Part shown: positions 44,913 through 53,021 of the stretch, one piece after another
Layout of the letters: every line of letters starts with the position of its first letter
Numbering within the stretch: the stretch's first letter is position 1
From: Tenacibaculum sp.
GTDB lineage: Bacteria; Bacteroidota; Bacteroidia; Flavobacteriales; Flavobacteriaceae
Length of the DNA stretch: 64,000 bases
NCBI GenBank assembly: GCA_022448525.1
Contig: JAKVCX010000009.1
Span: forward strand, 1-64,000
Reading direction: 5' to 3'
Notes under the pieces: generated by a model
Seen by the model: the letters and a program-made list of their open reading frames with translations, nothing else
Told to the model about the DNA's origin: nothing
Databases searched by the model: none
Position numbers and translations under genes: made by a program

Positions 44913-47465
44913 TTAGAACTGTCTTCCAATAATAAAATGCGTTTGCCATCCAGATTTTTCTGTTTCTCCTGGTAAAGGATCGAATCCGTGGGCAAAATCA
45001 ATACCTAATAATCCGAACGCTGGCATAAAGATTCTTACACCTAATCCAGCAGATCGCTTCAATTCAAACGGATTAAAAGTACTAAAATTGTCATAAGCAT
45101 TACCTGCTTCTAAAAATCCTAGTGTATATATTGACGCAGATGGTTTATCTGTGATTGAATATCGTAATTCTAATTGGAATTTATTATAAATAGATCCTCC
45201 TTCAACAGAAGAAATTCTATTGTTAGCGTAACCTCTTAAACCAACTATTTCTCTACCGTCTAACTGACCTTGAGCAATTCCATCACCTCCAACGAAATAT
45301 CTTTCAACTGGAGTAAGACCTAACTCTTTATTATAAGTTCCTAAATATCCTAACTCGAAGTTAGACATTAAAACTAATTTTTTGGCTAATGAAGTATACC
45401 ACTTCCCTTTTGCAGATAGCTTATAGTACTCTAACCAGTTGTAACGATCAGCTAAAAAGTCTTGACGTTGCTCATCGGTTAAATTATCAGGTTCCGTTAA
45501 GTCTTTTCCATTTACTAAAGAGTATGGGAAAGTTGCTTTTGCTCTTACTGTAAACTCAGATCCGTAAGTAGGGAAAATTAAACTTGGTCCAGCCGAGTTT
45601 CTACTTAATGAAACGGTATATGATAAGTTATTTAAATCTCCATTATTCAGGATTGAATTTGAATTTCCTACTCTATATGGGAAATCATCTAATGCAATTC
45701 TTTGGTAACTGATGTTTTGTGCTAAAGTGAAGAAATCATCTGGCCATTGTAATCTTTTAGCTAATCCTATAGAGGCTCCTAAAATTCCTAAACTTTGGCT
45801 ACGATCTACTTGATTCGTTCTAAAGTCAAAACGGTACTGATTTGAGAAGTAAACAGAGAACGATAATGATTGTGGTTTTTTACCACCTAACCAAGGTTCT
45901 GTAAAAGATAAACTATAGGTATTGTTTGTTCTACTGGCTTGTAAACGTAAAGATAAACTTTGACCGTCTCCCATTGGCAGAGGAGTATAAGCATCTTTAT
46001 TAAAAATGTTTCTAATCGAGAAGTTGTTAAATGATAAACCTAGAGTACCTATAAAAGATCCTCCACCGAATCCACCTTGTAATTCAATTTGACTACCTCC
46101 TTTTTCCACTACAGAAAATTCAATATCTGCAGTTTTATTTTGATAATCAGGTTTTACATCAGGAACAACGTTTGTATCAAAGAATCCTAACTGACCAATT
46201 TCACGAATAGAACGAATAATGTTTTGTCTACTGAATAAATCACCAGGCTTTACTCTTAATTCTCTATAAATAACGTGGTCATTAGTTTTATCATTTCCAA
46301 CAACTGTTACTTTTCTAATTGTAGCAGGCTCATCTTCTCTAATTCTAATTTCAACCGTTATAGAGTCGTTTTTAACTTTTGTTTCAACTGCATTTACTTG
46401 TGAAAATAGATACCCGTTGTTATGATACAATGTTTGAATATCTTGTGAATCCGGAGTTCCGTCACCAGAAATTCTTTCTTTTAAAACTTTACCGTTATAA
46501 ACATCTCCTTTTTCAATCTTTAAAAATTGATTTAAGAATTCATCGGTATATTTTTTATTTCCAACAAAAAGGATATCACCAAAGCGATATTGCTTACCTT
46601 CCTCGATGTCAATTTCTAAGTTAATCGTGTTGTCTTCATTCCAAGTTAATCGGTTGTCTAATACACGAGCATCTCTAAAACCTAGCTCACTATAACGTTC
46701 TAAAACATTTTCTAAGTCTTCTTTAAAATCATCTTCAATATATTTAGATGATTTCCAAAAACGGCCTAAAAATTTTCGTTTGGTGTTCTTCATTAAACCT
46801 CTCAATTTACCTTGAGATAGTGCTTTATTACCAACGAAATCAATGTTTTTAATTTTGATACGATCTCCTCTGTCAATATGAATGTACATATTAACAGTAT
46901 TTGTATCAGTAGTGTCTCTTTTAGTGTTAAGAGAAACTTTTGTTTTTAAATATCCTTTATCTGTATATTTTTTCGTGATGTAGTTTCTAGTAGTAACAAT
47001 TAAGTTATCAGTAACTTGAACTCCTCTCTTTAGTTCAGTCTCTTTAATTAGTTCTCTAGATTTTGATCTACTAACACCCGTAATAGTTGCTGTGTTTAAC
47101 TTAGGTAATTCTACTACATCGAATTGTAGATAAACCGTATTACCATCAATCTTTGAAAGATATACGTCTACAGCACTAAACTGTTTACTTTCATATAACT
47201 TTTTGATGGCACTTGTCAATTTATCGCCAGGTAGTTTAATAGGTTGTCCTTCAGATAATCCTGTGTAAACTTTAACTGTAGATTCTGTGAATTTTTGTAA
47301 TCCAGTGACTGTAAATCCACCTAAGGTATATTCTTTCCCTTTTTCGTAATTAATTTTACTTGATTCTTTAGGATTAGGCTGAATAGAATCTTTTGCTGTT
47401 TCTTGTGCTAATGAAATCGCTGTTGTAGCGAAAAATAATACTACTAATAAAAATCTTCTATACAT
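44913..47465 (-). CDS. bamA: Outer membrane assembly factor BamA
   Basis: Central insertase for outer-membrane beta-barrel proteins. About 850 residues: signal peptide (from the ATG at 47465, ending SLAQ), five POTRA domains (about 45-440) and a C-terminal 16-strand Omp85 barrel, with the family signature GGDGIAQGQLDGREIVGLRGY and a final aromatic residue (GRQF). The open frame continues ten codons further upstream, but the ATG at 47465 gives a proper signal peptide. It overlaps the end of uppS by eight bases. Confidence 0.93.
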   Translation of the reverse strand: MYRRFLLVVLFFATTAISLAQETAKDSIQPNPKESSKINYEKGKEYTLGGFTVTGLQKFTESTVKVYTGLSEGQPIKLPGDKLTSAIKKLYESKQFSAVDVYLSKIDGNTVYLQFDVVELPKLNTATITGVSRSKSRELIKETELKRGVQVTDNLIVTTRNYITKKYTDKGYLKTKVSLNTKRDTTDTNTVNMYIHIDRGDRIKIKNIDFVGNKALSQGKLRGLMKNTKRKFLGRFWKSSKYIEDDFKEDLENVLERYSELGFRDARVLDNRLTWNEDNTINLEIDIEEGKQYRFGDILFVGNKKYTDEFLNQFLKIEKGDVYNGKVLKERISGDGTPDSQDIQTLYHNNGYLFSQVNAVETKVKNDSITVEIRIREDEPATIRKVTVVGNDKTNDHVIYRELRVKPGDLFSRQNIIRSIREIGQLGFFDTNVVPDVKPDYQNKTADIEFSVVEKGGSQIELQGGFGGGSFIGTLGLSFNNFSIRNIFNKDAYTPLPMGDGQSLSLRLQASRTNNTYSLSFTEPWLGGKKPQSLSFSVYFSNQYRFDFRTNQVDRSQSLGILGASIGLAKRLQWPDDFFTLAQNISYQRIALDDFPYRVGNSNSILNNGDLNNLSYTVSLSRNSAGPSLIFPTYGSEFTVRAKATFPYSLVNGKDLTEPDNLTDEQRQDFLADRYNWLEYYKLSAKGKWYTSLAKKLVLMSNFELGYLGTYNKELGLTPVERYFVGGDGIAQGQLDGREIVGLRGYANNRISSVEGGSIYNKFQLELRYSITDKPSASIYTLGFLEAGNAYDNFSTFNPFELKRSAGLGVRIFMPAFGLLGIDFAHGFDPLPGETEKSGWQTHFIIGRQF

Positions 47466-48210
47466 CTGTACCAATCTGTTCACTTGTCTTTCCAAATCTA
47501 CGTTCTCTGTTTTGATAGTTTATTACTGCGTCGAAAAGGTCTCCTTTTCTAAAGTCTGGCCATAAAACATCTGTAAAGTACAGTTCTGCATATGCCATTT
47601 GCCACAATAAGAAATTGCTGATTCTTTGCTCGCCACTTGTGCGAATCATAAGGTCAACGTCGGGCAAATTAAATGTATATAAATGATTATTTATAATTTT
47701 TTCATCAATTTTTTTTAGGTCGATTTCGTTATTAACAACTTTTTTAGATATGTTTTTGATAGCATTAACAATTTCTTCTCGACTACCATAACTTAAAGCA
47801 AATGTTAGAGTTATAGTGCTATTGTTTCTTGTTTCGTGGATTACTTCTTCAAGTACTCTTTGCGCTTTTTTAGGCAGGTTTTCAATAGCTCCAATGCTAT
47901 TTACCTTAATTCCGTTTTTATGAAAATCAGGAAGTTCTTTTTTTAGTGAGTTGATCAATAAACTCATTAAAGCATCTACTTCTAGTTTTGGACGATTCCA
48001 GTTTTCCGTTGAAAATGCGTAAAGTGTGATGAATTTTGCGCCTATATCTGCAGCTCCTTCAACAGATTGTCTCACTGCATCTAAAGCATTACGATGTCCA
48101 AAAATGCGTTGCATTCCCTTTTTCTTGGCCCATCGTCCGTTACCATCCATAATAATGGCAATATGATTAGGAACTTTATGTAAGTTTATACTTTGTAGTT
48201 TTTCATTCAT
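47458..48210 (-). CDS. uppS: Undecaprenyl diphosphate synthase (isoprenyl transferase)
   Basis: Makes the C55 lipid carrier for peptidoglycan and other glycans by cis addition of isoprene units. The 250-residue protein carries IIMDGNGRWAKKKG with the catalytic D22, and the C-terminal LMIRTSGEQRISNFLLWQ and LWPDF motifs. It lies between the porG-like gene and bamA in a tightly packed envelope operon. Confidence 0.94.
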   Translation of the reverse strand: MNEKLQSINLHKVPNHIAIIMDGNGRWAKKKGMQRIFGHRNALDAVRQSVEGAADIGAKFITLYAFSTENWNRPKLEVDALMSLLINSLKKELPDFHKNGIKVNSIGAIENLPKKAQRVLEEVIHETRNNSTITLTFALSYGSREEIVNAIKNISKKVVNNEIDLKKIDEKIINNHLYTFNLPDVDLMIRTSGEQRISNFLLWQMAYAELYFTDVLWPDFRKGDLFDAVINYQNRERRFGKTSEQIGTDV

Positions 48211-48213
48211 AAA

Positions 48214-48885
48214 TCATTCGTTATCAGCGTAGCATGCGGGTCTTCCAAAAGTATATACTAGTGAGAAGCCCGTAAAAGTATAAAAATCATTACCATTACC
48301 TCCAAAATCTAATGAAGTAATTTTATCTGTAGTATAATCAATATCATCTGTAAAGGTTAATCTTACAGCTGATTCAAAAGCAAAAGCTAAATGGTCGGTT
48401 ATTCTTCCTTTAATTCCTATTCCTAATGGTATCGCTAAAGAAATATCGCTTGTAAATTGAACATTTCCTCCAACAACAGATTCAGGAGTTTTGTAGTTGT
48501 ATGCAGCTACTTGTGCTAATATATAAGGAGTAAAAGTGTGCCCTAAAGAACGGACATTATATTCAAAGAAATTAAATTCTAATCCAGCTGCTAATTCATG
48601 AATTGTATTATTAAAACTGAAGTTTCTTTGTTCTCTTAATAAGTCATCAGACTGATTATCGTCACCAAACATAGGAAGTGCATTGTAGTTTCCTCTGATA
48701 GCAATTCTCGGATTAAGGTTGTATTTGTATACTAATCCTCCCGCGAATTTATTCGGTAAAATATAATTAGTCCTTCCTATATCCCCAATAAAATTAGAGC
48801 CTCCTAAGAAAACACCAACCTCATGGATTTGAGAATATGAAACACTTGTTAAAAATGTAAATAATATTAATATATACCTCCTCAT
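48214..48885 (-). CDS. porG: PorG-type outer-membrane protein (DUF6089 family)
   Basis: A 223-residue protein with a signal peptide (ending SVSYSQ) and an outer-membrane beta-barrel, beginning HEVGVFLGGSNFIGDIG. The DUF6089 family includes the type IX secretion component PorG. The position between nadK and uppS is conserved in flavobacteria. The gene symbol rests on family and position. Confidence 0.75.
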   Translation of the reverse strand: MRRYILILFTFLTSVSYSQIHEVGVFLGGSNFIGDIGRTNYILPNKFAGGLVYKYNLNPRIAIRGNYNALPMFGDDNQSDDLLREQRNFSFNNTIHELAAGLEFNFFEYNVRSLGHTFTPYILAQVAAYNYKTPESVVGGNVQFTSDISLAIPLGIGIKGRITDHLAFAFESAVRLTFTDDIDYTTDKITSLDFGGNGNDFYTFTGFSLVYTFGRPACYADNE

Positions 48886-48994
48886 TGTAAGAAATAGCGT
48901 GCAAATATATGGAATTGAATTTGCTTTAAAAAGTTAATAATCTGTCTTTTTGATTAACTTACTTTTTAAAGAAATATTGTAAGAAATTCGACAT

Positions 48995-49894
48995 TTAAGA
49001 AGAGGCTTGGTTTCTTATGTCTTCACCCCATAATAATTTTTTGCGTAATGTTTTTAAATATGATTGATCTTCTAGTTGTATAGTTTTAATAGTAAAAGGT
49101 GCCTTTTCAATATATACTTTGGTCTCTTGTGGCACTGTGGTTATTCTTGAATCGAGAGAAATTAAAAAATCTTTTTCTCTTGCACTAATCTCTAATTGAA
49201 TAGATGTTTCTTCTGGAATAACAATAGGCCTCGCATTTAAATTGTGCGGAGCTATCGGAGTAATAATTAAACTTGTCGAATCTGGTAAAATAACGGGTCC
49301 ATTGCAACTTAAAGAATAGCCTGTAGAACCCGTTGGTGTTGCGATGATTAAACCATCGGCCCAGTAGTTCGTTAAGTATTCTTCGTTTAAGTAGGTTTTT
49401 ATACCAATCATCGATGTGGTATTTCTCCTAGCGATGGTTATTTCATTTAAAGCGAAGTTTAAATCAGAGAAAGTGTTTGTTTCAGGTATTGTTTTTAATT
49501 GAAGTAAGGTCCTTTCTTGAACACTATATTTCCCCTTCATTAAAAGATCAATAGCTTCTTTGATTTCTTTTTTCTGAACGGTTGCTAAAAAACCTAATCT
49601 ACCTGAATTTATTCCTAAAATTGGGATGTTTAAATCTCTTACATATGTTACTGCTCGTAAGATTGTTCCATCTCCACCAACTGAAAATAAAGCATCGAAT
49701 GATTCTGATAAATCATCGAAACTAGCAAATACCGGATATTTCTTAGTTAAAATATCATGTTGAGAAAGTAGTTCGTAAAATTCTTTTTCTATAAAAATTA
49801 CGACGTTATACTTTTCTAATTCCTTTATTAAGGTTTTGATTTCTTTCTCGCTCGAAACAGAGTAAGATTGTGCGTATATTGCTACTTTTTTCAA
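48995..49894 (-). CDS. nadK: NAD kinase
   Basis: Phosphorylates NAD to NADP. The 299-residue protein shows the GGDGTIL motif (G73-L79) with the catalytic aspartate, the NSGRLGFL segment and the glycine-rich WADGLIIATPTGSTGYSLS. It is cotranscribed with the upstream CBS-domain gene and the downstream envelope genes. Confidence 0.94.
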   Translation of the reverse strand: MKKVAIYAQSYSVSSEKEIKTLIKELEKYNVVIFIEKEFYELLSQHDILTKKYPVFASFDDLSESFDALFSVGGDGTILRAVTYVRDLNIPILGINSGRLGFLATVQKKEIKEAIDLLMKGKYSVQERTLLQLKTIPETNTFSDLNFALNEITIARRNTTSMIGIKTYLNEEYLTNYWADGLIIATPTGSTGYSLSCNGPVILPDSTSLIITPIAPHNLNARPIVIPEETSIQLEISAREKDFLISLDSRITTVPQETKVYIEKAPFTIKTIQLEDQSYLKTLRKKLLWGEDIRNQASS

Positions 49895-49917
49895 TCGGTT
49901 TTCTATTTTAATTCAAC

Positions 49918-50577
49918 TTACATGTCAAGATATTTCTTGAAGTAGTTTGCTCTATCCTTAAGTTCTTCTAAATACATGTCATCTTCTAATTGAGAAATAA
50001 CGGTATAATCATACCTTCGGAAGGTTTGTATAATTTCGTTCATTTCTTCAGAAGAAATTTTTAAGGTCACTTCAACATCATCTACCGTTTCTCTTGAAAC
50101 ATATAATCCTAATAACTTTGCTTTGTTGCTTTCTACAATTTGTGCAACTTGACTAATAGTAAAATCTGCTTTCGATTTTGAAACAACTAAAGTTACATTG
50201 TCGTTATGCATGAACGGACTGTCAGCAAAAACATCTAAAATATCTCTTAAATCATAATATCCAAGGTATTCTTGTTTTTCATCCAAGACCGGAATGATAT
50301 TACAGTCGTTTTCTGCAAAAAGAGAAATTAACTCTAGTAAAGAAGATTTTTTGTGCGCATGAAAATGCTGAATCAAATGAATATACTCTTGTAAAGTAGT
50401 TTCTTTATTTTCTATGGTTTGAATGTCGTCCTCAGCGAAACATCCTATTAACTTATTGTCTTTTACAATTGGTATATGAGTAATTGGTAAATGTTCACAT
50501 AATTGCAATGCACTACTTACAGAATCTTCAGGAGTAAGTGCTTTAATTTCTTTTAAAATGTAGTCGTTAATATTCAT
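49918..50577 (-). CDS. CBS-domain protein upstream of nadK
   Basis: A 219-residue soluble protein: two CBS domains (about 5-130, with HIPIVKDNKLIGCF and IIPVLDEKQEYLGYYDL) and an ACT-like C-terminal part (about 140-215). CBS-ACT combinations sense small ligands. It is the first gene of the minus-strand operon leading to nadK, uppS and bamA, and is divergent from pdxJ. Confidence 0.85.
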   Translation of the reverse strand: MNINDYILKEIKALTPEDSVSSALQLCEHLPITHIPIVKDNKLIGCFAEDDIQTIENKETTLQEYIHLIQHFHAHKKSSLLELISLFAENDCNIIPVLDEKQEYLGYYDLRDILDVFADSPFMHNDNVTLVVSKSKADFTISQVAQIVESNKAKLLGLYVSRETVDDVEVTLKISSEEMNEIIQTFRRYDYTVISQLEDDMYLEELKDRANYFKKYLDM

Positions 50578-50633
50578 AGATACAAACGTAAATATTCATT
50601 GACACGAATATAGTTTAAAAACTTTTAATAGGT

Positions 50634-50641
50634 TATTTTTG
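50634..50641 (+). promoter_or_regulatory. -7 promoter element of pdxJ
   Basis: TATTTTTG matches TAnnTTTG, 18 bases before the pdxJ ATG. Confidence 0.5.
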
Positions 50642-50659
50642 TAGTCTTAAAATACAGAG

Positions 50660-51373
50660 ATGACAAAATTAAGTGTTAACGTTAATAAAATAGCTACATT
50701 AAGAAATTCAAGGGGAGGTAATGTGCCGAATTTATTAAAAGTAGCGTCAGATATTCAAGATTTTGGAGCAAATGGAATTACCATTCATCCAAGACCGGAT
50801 GAGCGTCATATTCGTTATCAAGATGCTTATGATTTAAAACCAATTGTTTCTACAGAGTATAATATAGAAGGAAACCCAATTAAAAAGTTTACAGATTTGG
50901 TTCTGGAGATAAAACCAACTCAAGTTACTTTGGTTCCAGATGGAGAGGATGTGTTAACATCAAATGCTGGTTGGGATACAGTAAAACATCAATCATACTT
51001 ACAAGAAATGGTTGCCGAATTTAAAAATGCAGGTATTAGAACTTCAATTTTTATAGAAACAGATTTGAAATTGATTGAAGCTGCTGCAAAAACTGGTGTA
51101 GACAGAATTGAGTTGTATACAGAAGATTTTGCAAAGGAGTTCGAAAAAGGAAATAAAGAAGCCGTGAAACCTTATACTGAAGCTGCTATTTTAGCAAATG
51201 AGTTAGGTTTAGGAATAAACGCAGGTCATGATTTAAATCTCGAAAACATTGAATTCTTTAAAAATAACATTCCGAATTTAGCAGAAGTATCTATCGGTCA
51301 CGCGTTAATTTCTGAAAGTATTTATCTTGGAATAGAGAATGTGGTAAATATGTATTTGGATAGATTAAAATAA
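50660..51373 (+). CDS. pdxJ: Pyridoxine 5'-phosphate synthase PdxJ
   Basis: Last step of pyridoxine phosphate synthesis, condensing 3-amino-1-hydroxyacetone phosphate with 1-deoxyxylulose 5-phosphate. The 237-residue TIM barrel has the N-terminal [35 protein letters not shown] and the C-terminal INAGHDLN and [11 protein letters not shown] motifs. Length is normal. The hydrolase gene follows two bases after the stop. Confidence 0.95.
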   Translation: MTKLSVNVNKIATLRNSRGGNVPNLLKVASDIQDFGANGITIHPRPDERHIRYQDAYDLKPIVSTEYNIEGNPIKKFTDLVLEIKPTQVTLVPDGEDVLTSNAGWDTVKHQSYLQEMVAEFKNAGIRTSIFIETDLKLIEAAAKTGVDRIELYTEDFAKEFEKGNKEAVKPYTEAAILANELGLGINAGHDLNLENIEFFKNNIPNLAEVSIGHALISESIYLGIENVVNMYLDRLK

Positions 51374-51375
51374 TC

Positions 51376-52146
51376 ATGGAGAATATCTTACATTCTAAAG
51401 TTGTTGGAGAAGGAAAGCCGTTTTTAATTTTACATGGTTTTTTCGGAATGGGAGACAACTGGAAAAGTTTAGCAAATAAATTTTCAGAGGAGAATTTACA
51501 AGTACACTTAGTTGATCAAAGAAATCATGGAAGAAGTTTTCATTCTGATGATTTTAATTATGATTTATTGGTTGAAGATTTAAAGAATTATATCGAGTGC
51601 CATAAATTAGAAAAAGTAATTTTATTAGGTCATTCAATGGGAGGGAAGACAGCAATGTTATTTGCTACAAAATATCCTGATTTAATTGAGAAACTATTAG
51701 TTGCCGATATAGCTCCAAAGGAATATTCACCGCATCATCAAGATATAATTAGAGCTTTAAACTCTATTGATTTTACAATTCATAACTCACGTAAACTAAT
51801 TGATGAAAAATTGTCGGAGCTAATTCCTGAAGTCGGTGTTCGACAGTTTATTCTAAAAAACACCTATTGGGTTGAGAAAGGTCAATTAGGCTTTCGTTTT
51901 AATTTAGAATCGTTAACTGAGAATTATAATGAAGTAATTGTAGGTTTACCAACAGGTGCAACTTTTGAAGGTGAAGTTCTATTTTTAAGAGGAGGAAAGT
52001 CACAGTACATTCTGGATCAAGATGCTCCTTTGTTAAGTGCACATTTTTCCGATTACAAACTCGTTACTGTTCCTAATGCAGGACATTGGTTACATGCAGA
52101 AAATCCAAAAGATTTTTACAGTTCAGTGATGAATTTCATAAAATAA
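51376..52146 (+). CDS. Alpha/beta hydrolase (YbfF-like esterase)
   Basis: A 256-residue soluble hydrolase with oxyanion-hole segment LHGFFGMGDNW, nucleophile elbow GHSMGG (S87), VDQRNHGRS and a catalytic histidine in NAGHWLH near the C-terminus. The pattern matches the YbfF group of acyl esterases. Substrate unknown. Cotranscribed with pdxJ and ended by a hairpin. Confidence 0.87.
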   Translation: MENILHSKVVGEGKPFLILHGFFGMGDNWKSLANKFSEENLQVHLVDQRNHGRSFHSDDFNYDLLVEDLKNYIECHKLEKVILLGHSMGGKTAMLFATKYPDLIEKLLVADIAPKEYSPHHQDIIRALNSIDFTIHNSRKLIDEKLSELIPEVGVRQFILKNTYWVEKGQLGFRFNLESLTENYNEVIVGLPTGATFEGEVLFLRGGKSQYILDQDAPLLSAHFSDYKLVTVPNAGHWLHAENPKDFYSSVMNFIK

Positions 52147-52148
52147 AA

Positions 52149-52181
52149 AAAGCATCTTGTTATTTTACAAGATGCTTTATA
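52149..52181. terminator. Bidirectional terminator between convergent genes
   Basis: AAAGCATCTTGT (52149-52160) pairs perfectly with ACAAGATGCTTT (52167-52178). It serves the hydrolase gene on the plus strand and possibly the minus-strand gene ending at 52205. Confidence 0.82.
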
Positions 52182-52204
52182 AAGCCAGGGAAAGCAAATA
52201 GACC

Positions 52205-52885
52205 TTATCCTCTTCTATCTTCTCTTCTTTCTCTTCGGTCTTCTTTTATTTCTTTTCTATCTTCAATAATTTCTCTTTTTGTCTCTGCGATATCTGCTTC
52301 CATAGTTTGAGCAAATTCCTGAAGTAGTTTAGAGTTTGTCATTAATTTATGTTTTCCAGGTGCTCTTTTTGCTAAGAAATTATACTTTTTAATTGCTTTC
52401 ATAATTTCTTTTTGGCGATCAGTTCTCTTGATTTGTCTTTTTAAATCTCTTCTATCATCGTTCTTGTCTCTTCTGTCATCTCGTTTGTCACGAACGTCAT
52501 CTCTGTAAGCTCTTCTGCCTCTATTCATGTGATTGGAAGCTTCTCGTCTTGATCGACCAAACTCTCTGCGACTTTGTTGTAGTTCTTTCTGATCCTGTCT
52601 GATTTTACGTTTACTTTCTTTGATTTCACGTTTCATATCAGATAAAATTTCAGCTTTTAATGATTTCACAAGATTGTTATCATGTGCAATAAAAGCTTCC
52701 TCAAATGCATTAATCTTGGTTTTAAAGCTTTTTAATTGTGCAATGTCTTTTTTCAGTTGTTTATGATTCAAGAGCATTGCTTTGTTGTTATCAATTGCTT
52801 CTTTAGTGTTTCCTAAATTTTGGGCGCTTAAAGAGCTTGTTGCTACAACTAAAACTCCTGCTAAAATTGATTTAATTACTCTCAT
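52205..52885 (-). CDS. Secreted charged coiled-coil protein of unknown function
   Basis: Starting from the ATG at 52885 the protein has 226 residues: signal peptide (ending SLSAQ) and a remainder that is nearly all Arg, Lys, Asp and Glu in coiled-coil register, including repeated DKRDDRRD-type segments. The frame extends further upstream but the extension lacks the signal peptide and overlaps the divergent gene. The composition suggests a periplasmic structural or OmpH-like role, which is a guess. Confidence 0.7.
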   Translation of the reverse strand: MRVIKSILAGVLVVATSSLSAQNLGNTKEAIDNNKAMLLNHKQLKKDIAQLKSFKTKINAFEEAFIAHDNNLVKSLKAEILSDMKREIKESKRKIRQDQKELQQSRREFGRSRREASNHMNRGRRAYRDDVRDKRDDRRDKNDDRRDLKRQIKRTDRQKEIMKAIKKYNFLAKRAPGKHKLMTNSKLLQEFAQTMEADIAETKREIIEDRKEIKEDRRERREDRRG

Positions 52886-53021
52886 AATCTCATTGTTTTT
52901 AATTAAGACAATAAAATTTTTAAAAGGTTTAAAATTGATGAAAAAGAAATATGAAAGAGATAGAAAAATTGTTTTTTTTGTAAAGTCCCCAGAACTTAAA
53001 TTAACCACTATACCAAATAAA